From CAZZBK01 sp964652155 (GTDB lineage: Bacteria; Planctomycetota; Planctomycetia; Pirellulales; PNKZ01), in assembly GCA_964652155.1 (NCBI GenBank), contig CAZZBK010000121.1, positions 1 to 18,308 on the forward strand: a DNA stretch of 18,308 bases. Reading direction: 5' to 3'. Made by a program: the position numbers and the translations under genes. The notes under the pieces are model-generated. The model did not search any database. It saw only the letters and a program-made list of their open reading frames with translations, and was not told where the DNA came from. Shown here piece after piece: positions 7,882 to 14,952 of the stretch. Position 1 is the stretch's first letter; each line of letters begins with the position of its first letter.

Positions 7882-9738
7882 ATGGTGAATGAACACGCAA
7901 ACATCGACAACATCGCAACGTTCCTCGGTTCGATCTCGCTGTGCGAGGGAATGCAGCGCGAGCAGCTCGAGGCGATGGCTCGACAAGTGACGGTCCGGCC
8001 CTTCGCCGCCGGCGAGCAACTCGCCGACGCGAACGAGAGCGTCACCGAGTTCTGGATCGTCAACGAAGGCGAAATCGAGGCGCATCTGACCGACGCGCGA
8101 GGCCGCGAAAGTCGCTTGGGAGTCATTCGCGCGGGAGAGTCCGTCGGCGAAGTCGCCATCATGGAGAACTCACCGCGGCCTGTCCGTTTTACCGCCGCCA
8201 CGCGCGGGACCCTGCTGGTCGCGCCAGTGCTCACGTTTCGCGCATGGCTCGATGCCTATCCGGCACTCATGCGAAATTTATTTCGCTTATTGAGCCTGCG
8301 ATTTAGAACCGTCGTGGGCATTGCACCACGCAGCCTGCCCGGGCGCCGTCTGGGGGTCATCGCTCAATCTCCGCGTGGCTGCGTCTTGGCCGCCCGACTC
8401 ATGGGTCGATTGCTGACGGCCGGCGAGCGCCTGCTGGTTTGGGCTCAATCGCCGGCTCGGCTTCGCGACACGGGGCAGTGGCCCCCTGCGGTGCCACTGG
8501 AGTCGCTCGACCCCAATCAACAGCCGCTGCTAGAGCCGCCGCGCGCCGAGATCGATCGACGCGTGGTGGTTTGGACCACCGAGCCAAGTCTGGAACACGA
8601 TCCGCAACGATTATCGAGTTGCGAAGTCATACTCTGGCTGGTCGAACCGGGCGACATCGATTTGGCCAGCCAACAATTTCAGCGTTTGCTGGGCGCGATG
8701 CCCGAACTGGTCGACAAAGTGCGGATCGTGTGGCTCGTCGACGCCGCGCAACCCGTCGCGCCGCTCTTTCCGCTCTGGAAATGGAAGCATCCGGCGATCA
8801 AAGCCCCTGTCGAAACCCACGGCACGGGTCTGACGCGCCTTGAGCGCCAAGGCCTGGACCGATTGCTGCGCGCCTTGCGCGGATACTCGATTGGCATTGC
8901 GCTTGCGGGGGGCGGTGCCAAGGGGATGGCCCATCTGGGCGTGCTGCGCGTGCTCGAGGAAGCGGGCTTGTCGTTCGACGCCATGTCGGGCACCAGTGCC
9001 GGAGCGATGGCGGGGATCATGTACGCCTCGGGCATGTCGCCGGTGTCGGCAGCTGAAAACTTTCAGCGCGACCTGACGCCGTCGCGTTGGTTTCGCGCGC
9101 TGCCCAAGTGGCCCAACTTTTACTTGGTGTCGCAATTTCGCCGCTTGGCCTGGGAGCGCATGCTGCGGCGCTATTTACACGACTGGCGATTGGAACAATT
9201 GCTCATCCCGTTTTCGTCCGTCACGGTTGACTTGGTGCAGGTCCGACCCGTCGTGCGAAACGAGGGGGACGCCGTCCATGCCATTCTGGAGAGCATTAAC
9301 CTGCCGGTGGTCTCGCGCCCGATCCTGCGCAACGGCATGGTGCTCGTCGATGGGGGCGTGCTCAATAATTTGCCGGCCGACGTGCTGGTCGAGCAACAGG
9401 TTGACTTTGTCGTGGGGGTCGATGTCTCGAGCCGCGTGCGCCACGAATTCGGCGGCAATCGCCCGGACGTCCCCACGGCCAAAATGAAACCCGTCAGCTC
9501 GCTCGATACGCTGTTGCGGATTTTCGAGGCGCAGGCACACAACATCGGTAACCTCCGCAATCGCGCCGTCGATTTTTGGATCACGCCAGATACTTCGCGG
9601 TTCGGGCTCGCCGAGTTTCATCGAACCCAGGAGATTGCCGCCGAAGGTGAAGCCGCGGCCCAAGGCAAGGTGGCCGAGCTTAAACAACGACTCGGCGACA
9701 TGGAACAGCGGTTGCTGCAATTGCCCGCGTGCAAGTGA
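7882..9738 (+). CDS. NTE-type patatin-like phospholipase with N-terminal cyclic-nucleotide-binding-like domain
   Basis: A 618-residue predicted cytoplasmic or membrane-associated serine lipid hydrolase. Residues ~10-135 resemble a cNMP-binding (CAP-effector) domain, with 'VGEVAIMENSPRPVRF' at the phosphate-binding cassette site; the usual 'PR(T/S)A' is changed to 'PRPV', so ligand binding is doubtful. Residues ~155-335 form the alpha/beta linker seen in neuropathy target esterases. The patatin domain follows: oxyanion loop 'GGGAKG' (343-348), nucleophile elbow 'GTSAG' with Ser372, and 'DGG' with catalytic Asp490. The expected activity is release of fatty acids from (lyso)phospholipids. The C-terminus is a charged, probably coiled helix (~585-614). 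The start ATG lacks a clear Shine-Dalgarno. The next gene begins 22 bases downstream, suggesting co-transcription. The family call is strong; the substrate is inferred. Confidence 0.92.
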   Translation: MVNEHANIDNIATFLGSISLCEGMQREQLEAMARQVTVRPFAAGEQLADANESVTEFWIVNEGEIEAHLTDARGRESRLGVIRAGESVGEVAIMENSPRPVRFTAATRGTLLVAPVLTFRAWLDAYPALMRNLFRLLSLRFRTVVGIAPRSLPGRRLGVIAQSPRGCVLAARLMGRLLTAGERLLVWAQSPARLRDTGQWPPAVPLESLDPNQQPLLEPPRAEIDRRVVVWTTEPSLEHDPQRLSSCEVILWLVEPGDIDLASQQFQRLLGAMPELVDKVRIVWLVDAAQPVAPLFPLWKWKHPAIKAPVETHGTGLTRLERQGLDRLLRALRGYSIGIALAGGGAKGMAHLGVLRVLEEAGLSFDAMSGTSAGAMAGIMYASGMSPVSAAENFQRDLTPSRWFRALPKWPNFYLVSQFRRLAWERMLRRYLHDWRLEQLLIPFSSVTVDLVQVRPVVRNEGDAVHAILESINLPVVSRPILRNGMVLVDGGVLNNLPADVLVEQQVDFVVGVDVSSRVRHEFGGNRPDVPTAKMKPVSSLDTLLRIFEAQAHNIGNLRNRAVDFWITPDTSRFGLAEFHRTQEIAAEGEAAAQGKVAELKQRLGDMEQRLLQLPACK

Positions 9739-9760
9739 CACTCTTTCGTATTGGCAACGC

Positions 9761-10756
9761 ATGTCATTGTTCACGATTCAATTACTCAATGGGCTGGTCC
9801 TGCTCACGACGCTTGGGATGGCGCTGGTGGTCCATTATCACGCGCCCCGGCGTTGGGTTCGTCTGGCCTGGTCGCTGTTGCCGGTGCTCATCGTCATGGC
9901 TAGTTTCGCTTGGTTGCCTTGGTACCCTTGGGCGCTGCTGGTCTGGCTGAGCAGCTTTCTGTTGACGCTGTGTTGGTGCTACACACGAGCACCGCGCGAC
10001 GACCGTGACTGGGCCCCGGGGATGGGGGTCATGCCGCGCGTGCAGTTCGACGGCAATCAGCTCACGATTCACCATTATCGCAATTCCAACTACGACGCCG
10101 CAGGCCAAGCCCTGGTCGGTTACGAAACGCGGACCTTCGACCTCGCTCGGCTCTGCTCACTCGACTACTTTCTTTCGCACTGGTCGGGCCCGGTGATGGC
10201 CCACACGCTGGTCAGTTTCGGTTTCGACGATGGCCAGTTTCTCGCGGTCTCGGTCGAGGCTCGTCGACGCCGCTGGCAATCCTACTCGCCCCTATGGGGC
10301 TTGTTTCGCGCCTATGAGCTGATGTATGTGCTCGGCGACGAACGGGATATCGTCCGACTGCGAACCAGCATCCGGCACGAACGAGTCTACATGTATCGAC
10401 TCAAGCTACCGGTTGAACGCATTCGCGTGCTGCTGATCGATTATCTTCAGCAAGCCGAGTCGCTGGCAGTCAGGCCGCAGTGGTACAATTCCGTGACCAG
10501 CAATTGCACGACCAATCTCTTCTATCATCGCCATCGGAAAATTCGCGGGTGGCTCAAGCTGGGGATTTTTCTCAACGGTTTGTCGGCCCGAACGCTTTAT
10601 CGACTGGGGTTTCTCGCCGATCATTTGCCCTTCGCCGAATTACACGCCCAGAGCTTGATTCAGGAGATCGGTCCAACGAACCAATCCACCACGGAATTTT
10701 CACGGGCAATCCGCACGCGCCTCGTCGTGCCTCAAGCTGTCGTTGCCCGTCCCTAA
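9761..10756 (+). CDS. Membrane protein with Lnb N-terminal / DUF4105 papain-like domain
   Basis: I place the start at ATG 9761 (331 residues); the open frame extends upstream only into the patatin gene. The first ~75 residues contain two or three membrane helices (about 5-25, 34-52, 55-73). A soluble domain follows with DUF4105/Lnb N-terminal hallmarks: 'GPVMAHTLVSFGFDDG' with His148, 'VSVEARRR' with Glu166, and 'WYNSVTSNCTTNL' with Cys249, the predicted Cys/His pair of an NlpC/P60-like fold. In Enterococcus Lnb, the related domain transfers an acyl chain between positions on lipoproteins; whether this homologue is an acyltransferase, amidase or protease cannot be told from sequence. Its location 22 bases after a phospholipase suggests a role in lipid or lipoprotein handling (inference). 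Confidence 0.85.
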   Translation: MSLFTIQLLNGLVLLTTLGMALVVHYHAPRRWVRLAWSLLPVLIVMASFAWLPWYPWALLVWLSSFLLTLCWCYTRAPRDDRDWAPGMGVMPRVQFDGNQLTIHHYRNSNYDAAGQALVGYETRTFDLARLCSLDYFLSHWSGPVMAHTLVSFGFDDGQFLAVSVEARRRRWQSYSPLWGLFRAYELMYVLGDERDIVRLRTSIRHERVYMYRLKLPVERIRVLLIDYLQQAESLAVRPQWYNSVTSNCTTNLFYHRHRKIRGWLKLGIFLNGLSARTLYRLGFLADHLPFAELHAQSLIQEIGPTNQSTTEFSRAIRTRLVVPQAVVARP

Positions 10757-10851
10757 ACGCTTTTGTCATAATCGCTCACCAACAGCCCTGCACTCGAATC
10801 CGACGATTCCAGGATCCGAGTGCTTCAGTGCCGCCGACGGGAACCGCTCCC

Positions 10852-11286
10852 ATGCCGATGACCGAGCCCCCATTCGACGCCGAGCCCGCGGGCTCGTGGA
10901 TCGCACGGCACAAGTGGCGCGCGCTGCTCATCGCGCTCCTCGCGCTCGGCACGATCATCGGCGTCTTATGCTGCGGCGGCATCTTTAAGGCCTACCAAAC
11001 CGTTCGCGAATCGGAGCCCTATCGCCAAGCGGTCGAGCGGGTCACGAACAACTCGACGGTCATCGCACAACTCGGCGAACCAATCACGGCCAGCACGCTA
11101 CCGCTGGGCGAGCTGCGCTACGACCTTGACCAAGGCGGAGGGCAAGCCAACATCAGCTTCACCGTCAGCGGACCGCGAGGCTCGGCCCAGGTCGTCACCC
11201 AGTCGCAATTTCACAAAGACGCCTGGCTCATGCGCAAACTGGTCGTCACGCTCCCCAATGGCCAAGAACTGCAACTGGCCAAATGA
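10852..11286 (+). CDS. Cytochrome c oxidase assembly factor Coa1-family membrane protein
   Basis: A 144-residue protein with one membrane helix at about 23-45 ('ALLIALLALGTIIGVLCCGG'), followed by a small extracytoplasmic domain. The domain fits the Coa1 family: 'ESEPYRQAVERVTNN' then 'LGEPITAS', then a beta-rich 'GGGQANISFTVSGPRGSAQV' and a C-terminal strand 'MRKLVVTLPNGQELQL'. Mitochondrial Coa1 helps assemble cytochrome oxidase; bacterial relatives are widespread and mostly uncharacterised, so an oxidase role is only a family-based guess. Starts at ATG 10852 or 10858 are both possible; the longer open frame back to 10480 lies inside the previous gene and is not used. It is 95 bases after the DUF4105 gene and converges with the next gene, with 14 bases between stops. 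Confidence 0.8.
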   Translation: MPMTEPPFDAEPAGSWIARHKWRALLIALLALGTIIGVLCCGGIFKAYQTVRESEPYRQAVERVTNNSTVIAQLGEPITASTLPLGELRYDLDQGGGQANISFTVSGPRGSAQVVTQSQFHKDAWLMRKLVVTLPNGQELQLAK

Positions 11287-11300
11287 CCGGGTGCCGCGTG

Positions 11301-11927
11301 CTACCGCAAATCGTCGAGCAGCCGCTCAAGTGAATCGTGTACGCTCGACGACTGACGCACGACCAGCGCGTGCGACATGCTCCAGTAGCGGACCACCCCT
11401 TGGCCGCCACGGACATCCCAACTGTCGGGCGCGATCGTGTCCTGAATCAACTCGATCAACTGCGGAGCATGACTCGTCGCGGCCGACGAGCCATTCGCGG
11501 CCGGCGAGCCGCCGGGAGCGGCGCCCAGCACTTGCCCTAGTGCGAAGGGGCCCACGGGCATTTGCAGCCGCGCAAGCGCCTTGCTCAATTGGCCTCGAAT
11601 CGTCTGGCGCAACTGCTGCCGATCGACGATCGACAGCGACGTGTCATGCTTGAGCAAGTCGTGCAGCTCGACCAGCGAACGCACCAGGGGCTCGTCGAGT
11701 TTGCCGGGCTTGGCCAACCGCTGGTCGACCTTGCGCAAGGCGTCTTGCGCCGCGCCCCGCAAAGCCGAGCCCGACCGTTTCGGCTCGACTGGCGTGGTCG
11801 GCGCCGAAACACTCACGGCGGTCGATTGAGCCGCGTCGAGCAGTTTGTCGACGCTCGGCGTCTGAGCGCTCGCCGGAACACACGGCAACCACAGCAGCAA
11901 CAACGGCACGACGCGCAGCTTCGTCAT
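11301..11927 (-). CDS. Secreted hypothetical protein with planctomycete 'IQDTIAPDSWD' C-terminal module
   Basis: A 208-residue protein with a signal peptide (about 1-22, ending 'VPASAQ'). The middle (~55-125) is alpha-helical. A Gly/Ala/Ser linker (~133-154) leads to a C-terminal module, 'LIELIQDTIAPDSW' plus 'HALVVRQSSSVHDSLERLL'. From memory, this resembles a short motif repeated in many planctomycete secreted proteins and related to secretin/STN-like segments ('IAPDSWDD...LVVSQTQEVHEQI'). No enzyme motif is visible. The ATG has a GAGG 9 bases upstream. It follows the lectin-fold gene by 21 bases and is probably co-transcribed with it. Function unknown. Confidence 0.8.
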   Translation of the reverse strand: MTKLRVVPLLLLWLPCVPASAQTPSVDKLLDAAQSTAVSVSAPTTPVEPKRSGSALRGAAQDALRKVDQRLAKPGKLDEPLVRSLVELHDLLKHDTSLSIVDRQQLRQTIRGQLSKALARLQMPVGPFALGQVLGAAPGGSPAANGSSAATSHAPQLIELIQDTIAPDSWDVRGGQGVVRYWSMSHALVVRQSSSVHDSLERLLDDLR

Positions 11928-11948
11928 GACAGGGGCCTCTGCGACAGG

Positions 11949-12674
11949 TTATGGAGCGGTGCCGGTCTTTTTCTCGAACGAACCGGTGATCTCGACCTGG
12001 ACCTTGCCGAGGTTGTCGGTCACGTCGCTATCGTAGATCCGCATTTGCAGTCGGCCATCTTCGCGGGCGTTGAACGACGTGCCGGAACCGATAAAAAACA
12101 CCTTGCCGTCACGGTCGTCGCCGGTGCCCGTGACGATTCGACCCACGAGCGCGCCGATATTAAAGTCGCGCAGCTCCTTGGGGATTTCGATCCCATCGGG
12201 GGTTAGCTCATATTGCATCTGGAACTTCCATTTGCCGGCGGCCTTGATGCTGCACGGCTTCCCTTCGCCGACGGTGACACCCGTGTCTTGCCAGTCTTTG
12301 TTGGCAAACACCTCGACGCGCCGCGTCTCGGCGGTCGCTTCACGTTCGCGAATCGCCCCCAGCCTGTCCTCGGCCAGCTTGTATTGCGGAATCAGTCGCA
12401 GCACCTGCTCGTAGCATTGCCGCGCCTTCTCTAATTGATTGGTCTTCTCATATTCACCGGCCAGCTTTTCAACCGCAGTGACGAATTGCTTATGAGCTTC
12501 GATCAAGCGTGGGTCGTCCAGCTTGACCTCATCCTTGGGCTTCCCTTTGCCCCCCTTGGCGTTGATGCCGGGGCGCGTCCCCTGCCCTGGCTGAGGCACT
12601 TGAGCCCACAGGGTGCTAACGACGAAGACGCCGACGAGCGACGCGACCACACAGGGGCCCAGACGCCATGACAT
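11949..12674 (-). CDS. Secreted protein with TPR-like helical segment and PA-IL (LecA)-like lectin-fold domain
   Basis: A 241-residue exported protein. The start is taken at ATG 12674 because a CGGAG lies 9 bases upstream and the signal peptide then begins at residue 1 ('MSWRLGPCVVASLVGVFVV', cleavage near 24); the open frame runs further, to 12725. Residues ~28-50 are a Gly/Lys/Pro linker. Residues ~53-115 are helical and TPR-like ('LEKARQCYEQVLRLIPQY'). From ~118 a beta-rich domain resembles PA-IL/LecA jelly rolls: 'VEVFANKDWQDTGVTV', 'GALVGRI', and 'GRLQMRIYDSDVTDN', where Asp/Asn could bind calcium. Sugar binding is inferred from the fold and not shown. It lies upstream of the small secreted protein in the same direction. 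Confidence 0.82.
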   Translation of the reverse strand: MSWRLGPCVVASLVGVFVVSTLWAQVPQPGQGTRPGINAKGGKGKPKDEVKLDDPRLIEAHKQFVTAVEKLAGEYEKTNQLEKARQCYEQVLRLIPQYKLAEDRLGAIREREATAETRRVEVFANKDWQDTGVTVGEGKPCSIKAAGKWKFQMQYELTPDGIEIPKELRDFNIGALVGRIVTGTGDDRDGKVFFIGSGTSFNAREDGRLQMRIYDSDVTDNLGKVQVEITGSFEKKTGTAP

Positions 12675-12683
12675 AATGCGATG

Positions 12684-12688
12684 CTCCG
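12684..12688 (-). promoter_or_regulatory. Ribosome-binding site deciding the start of the lectin-fold gene
   Basis: The minus strand reads CGGAG, 9 bases before the ATG at 12674. It selects this start over the in-frame ATG at 12725, which would put 17 residues before the signal peptide. Confidence 0.55.
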
Positions 12689-12757
12689 AACGGTTCCGGT
12701 GAATTGAGCCGCCGGGGCCAGACAACCGCCCCGCGATGCGACACTTTGACGCCCTCT

Positions 12758-12786
12758 ATTAGAGCGACTACCGCATGCGAGGGCAA
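12758..12786 (-). promoter_or_regulatory. Candidate sigma70-like promoter for the lectin-fold/secreted-protein pair
   Basis: On the minus strand TTGCCC (4 of 6 to consensus) is followed after exactly 17 bases by TCTAAT (5 of 6). It lies just downstream of the ferredoxin stop and about 84 bases before the lectin-fold ATG. The -10 is embedded in a small palindrome, CTCTATTAGAG (12755-12765). Prediction by eye only. Confidence 0.4.
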
Positions 12787-12791
12787 GAAAG

Positions 12792-13124
12792 TCACGCTTC
12801 CTCGGCCGGGTCGACGGGCAACTGCAACTCGGCGACACACTGCCCGGCGACGATCGTCTGCTCGATGATTCGCGGCACGTCGGCGGGTGTGACGTGGCCG
12901 TACCAAATTGCCTGGGGGTAAATGACCACGGTGGGGCCCGCCTCGCAGCGGTCGAGGCAGCCCGCCTCGTTGGCCCGCACCTGCCATTGAAGCCCCCGCC
13001 GCTTGAGTTCATCTTTGAAACACTGCCGCAGGGCTTGGGTCCCCTCGGGGTCGCAACAGCCCCGCGGATGATTGGGCTCGCGCGTGTTGCAGCAGACAAA
13101 AATATGATGCGTCAGGGCCGTCAC
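12792..13124 (-). CDS. Thioredoxin-like (2Fe-2S) ferredoxin
   Basis: A 110-residue small redox protein of the thioredoxin-like [2Fe-2S] family (Aquifex Fd4 / NuoE C-terminal type). Cysteines at 11, 24, 56 and 60 match the Cys-x12-Cys ... Cys-x3-Cys ligand pattern. The second half has the signature 'NEAGCLDRCEAGPTVVIYP' followed by 'WYGHVTPADVPRIIEQ'. Extra cysteines 12, 23 and 35 are also present. The start is GTG at 13122-13124 with a GGCGGAG 6 bases upstream. It follows ruvX by 30 bases. Electron partners are unknown; it is 5.6 kb from the nuo cluster on the same strand and not obviously linked to it. Confidence 0.92.
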   Translation of the reverse strand: MTALTHHIFVCCNTREPNHPRGCCDPEGTQALRQCFKDELKRRGLQWQVRANEAGCLDRCEAGPTVVIYPQAIWYGHVTPADVPRIIEQTIVAGQCVAELQLPVDPAEEA

Positions 13125-13130
13125 GGTGTG

Positions 13131-13137
13131 CTCCGCC
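13131..13137 (-). promoter_or_regulatory. Ribosome-binding site for the ferredoxin GTG start
   Basis: The minus strand reads GGCGGAG with a 6-base gap to GTG. It is among the best Shine-Dalgarno matches in the window and supports a non-ATG start for this gene. Confidence 0.6.
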
Positions 13138-13154
13138 AGGTAATGGGGTGGTCG

Positions 13155-13655
13155 TCAGTCGTCGAGTCGCCGCGGGGGGTCGGCTTTGTGCTGGGCCTCA
13201 AGGTACGACGACAACAGGATCTGCGCGGCCAGTTTGTCGAGCCGCTGCTTGCGTTGTTTATTGGTCATTTCAGCCGCCATCAGAAAGCGCTCGGCCTCGA
13301 CGCTGGTGAAGCGTTCATCAAAAAACGCGACCGGCACTTGCGTGAGCGCCGCGAGCCACTGGCCAAACGCCCGCGCCTCAAGCGACTTACCACTCTCGTA
13401 GCCGCTGAGATGGACCGGCAGCCCAACCACAAAGCCCGCAAGCCGCTCGGAGCTGGCCAGCAGACGGAAGTATTTTTCGTCGGCCGCCGCGCCGCGCCGC
13501 GTGTAGTTTTCGTAAGGACTCGCGATCGTCTGCCGCGCGTCGCTCACCGCGATGCCAATGCGCACCGTGCCATAGTCGATCCCGGCCAGTCGACCCGCGT
13601 TGGGTAAGACCACCGGGGCATTGCTCACAGGTTCGCTCACGGTGCTTCCGCTCAT
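13155..13655 (-). CDS. ruvX: Putative pre-16S rRNA nuclease / Holliday junction resolvase-like protein RuvX (YqgF)
   Basis: A 166-residue RNase H-fold nuclease of the YqgF/RuvX family, implicated in 16S rRNA 5' end maturation. Conserved acidic residues are visible: Asp27 in 'AGIDYGTVRIGIAVSD', Glu114 in 'FFDERFTSVEA', and Asp140 in 'RLDKLAAQILL'; the 'VVGLPVHLSG' strand is also typical. The family normally starts a few residues before the first strand, so the ~18 extra N-terminal residues are unsure; a GTG at 13640, preceded by GGAAG, is an alternative start. Downstream, the ferredoxin gene follows after 30 bases. Upstream, a divergent region separates it from the LOG-family gene. Confidence 0.93.
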   Translation of the reverse strand: MSGSTVSEPVSNAPVVLPNAGRLAGIDYGTVRIGIAVSDARQTIASPYENYTRRGAAADEKYFRLLASSERLAGFVVGLPVHLSGYESGKSLEARAFGQWLAALTQVPVAFFDERFTSVEAERFLMAAEMTNKQRKQRLDKLAAQILLSSYLEAQHKADPPRRLDD

Positions 13656-13907
13656 TCCTCGAATTCGTCACGAGACCATGCATGCGTCCACGATCGTACG
13701 CGCTCCAGCATGCCTGGGCGGCGCCTTTTGAGCAAGAGCCGACCGCTGACCTCCAGGGCACCCCCGGGTCACTCCGGCTCGCATCGTTCGGGTGCTAGCT
13801 GGCCTGGGGCGAGCTGGCTGACCTTAAAATAATTTTGCGAGGCAGTCGAAACAGTCGACACTATCCCTAGATGCCCGATTCCCTCTCGCACTTCGCCGCG
13901 CTGAACC
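13656..13907. other. Divergent intergenic region between ruvX and the LOG-family gene
   Basis: These 252 bases should hold two outward promoters. An AT-rich patch at 13824-13836 includes the 11-base palindrome AAAATAATTTT in otherwise GC-rich DNA. Short direct repeats AGCTGGC (twice in ~13797-13817) and CAGTCGA (twice in ~13843-13858) flank it. No reliable -35/-10 pair and no coding frame were found. Confidence 0.4.
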
Positions 13908-14930
13908 ATGAGCAGCCCAACACCACCCACCGACGGCCCCAACGACCTCCCAGAGCCCGCCGAGGGGCTCAAGCACGTCAACGATCTGATCAACATGATC
14001 CGCGAGTCGGCCGAGAAGCTGGCGGCCGACAAGCCGAGCCGGGGCGACCTGAAAATCCTCAGCCGCACGCTCCGCGAATTGCGCTACGCATTCAAGGTGT
14101 TCAGCCCGTATCGCGATCGTCGCAAGGTCACGGTGTTCGGATCGGCCCGCACGCGCAGCGACGAACCCGCCTACCAGCAGGCCGTCGAGTTTGGCCGGGC
14201 CATGGCGCAGCAGGGATGGCTCGTCGTGACCGGCGCGGCCAGCGGCATCATGGAGGCGGGGCACCTCGGCGCGGGGCGCGAGAACTCGATGGGGCTCAAC
14301 ATCATGCTCCCCTTCGAGCAAGGTTCCAACCCGATCATTGCCGGCGACCCGAAGCTTGTGCACATGAAGTACTTCTTCACGCGCAAGCTCATGTTCGTCA
14401 AGGAATGCGACGCGGTGTGCTGCTTGCCCGGCGGGTTCGGCACGCTCGACGAAGGGCTCGAGGTGCTCACGCTGTTGCAAACCGGCAAACGCGACCTCGT
14501 GCCGGTCGTGTTTCTCGACGAACCGGGGGGCTCGTTCTGGCACGACTTGCACGAGTTCTTCATCAAGCGTTTGCTCTCACGCAAGTTGATCTCGCCCGAG
14601 GACGTGCATCTCTATCGACTCACCGATTCGCTCGACGAGTCGGTGCAGGAAATTTTGACGTTCTATCGCGTGTACCACAGCATGCGATTCGTCCGCAACA
14701 AACTCGTGCTGCGGCTACGTGAGCGGCCGTCGGCCGAGAAGCTCGATCAGATCAACACACAGTTCACCGATATTTTGAGCGAGGGCACGTTTCAGCTCAG
14801 TGGCCCGCTCGCCGATGAGGCCGACGAAACCGAACTCTCCCAGATGACCCGACTCGTGTTTCGTTTCAATCGACGCAGCCTCGGTCGGCTACGCGTGCTG
14901 ATCAATGTGCTCAACGAGCCAGCAGCTTGA
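13908..14930 (+). CDS. LOG family protein (TIGR00730, Rossmann-fold nucleotide hydrolase)
   Basis: A 340-residue protein whose core (~70-270) is a LOG/lysine-decarboxylase-like Rossmann domain. It shows 'KVTVFGSARTR', 'VVTGAASGIMEAGHLGAG' and the hallmark 'PGGFGTLDEGLE' at 174-185, with Arg159 in 'FFTRKLMF'. Enzymes with this motif hydrolyse nucleoside 5'-monophosphates (cytokinin-activating LOG, PpnN), so phosphoribohydrolase activity is the likely role. It is longer than the ~190-residue LOG proteins, with a helical N-terminus (~20-65) and a C-terminal ~70-residue charged extension, closer to the larger LOG-like group. The ATG at 13908 has no Shine-Dalgarno; an ATG at 13871 opens a different, non-homologous frame. 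It is a single gene, divergent from ruvX and convergent with the GDYXXLXY gene. Confidence 0.9.
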   Translation: MSSPTPPTDGPNDLPEPAEGLKHVNDLINMIRESAEKLAADKPSRGDLKILSRTLRELRYAFKVFSPYRDRRKVTVFGSARTRSDEPAYQQAVEFGRAMAQQGWLVVTGAASGIMEAGHLGAGRENSMGLNIMLPFEQGSNPIIAGDPKLVHMKYFFTRKLMFVKECDAVCCLPGGFGTLDEGLEVLTLLQTGKRDLVPVVFLDEPGGSFWHDLHEFFIKRLLSRKLISPEDVHLYRLTDSLDESVQEILTFYRVYHSMRFVRNKLVLRLRERPSAEKLDQINTQFTDILSEGTFQLSGPLADEADETELSQMTRLVFRFNRRSLGRLRVLINVLNEPAA

Positions 14931-14952
14931 ACGAACGAGGGCTATTGAGGTT

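Noticed and set aside
7534..8085. A 183-residue minus-strand frame overlapping the patatin gene start
   Set aside because: No recognisable domain. It overlaps the conserved cNMP-like domain of the patatin protein and the promoter region.
11287..11300. Intrinsic terminator between the convergent Coa1 and secreted-protein genes
   Set aside because: Only 14 bases separate the stops, and no stem followed by a T-tract is visible on either strand.
13871..14722. A 283-residue plus-strand frame overlapping the LOG-family gene
   Set aside because: Arg/Ala-rich out-of-frame translation of the LOG gene, which has the PGGFGT signature in its own frame.
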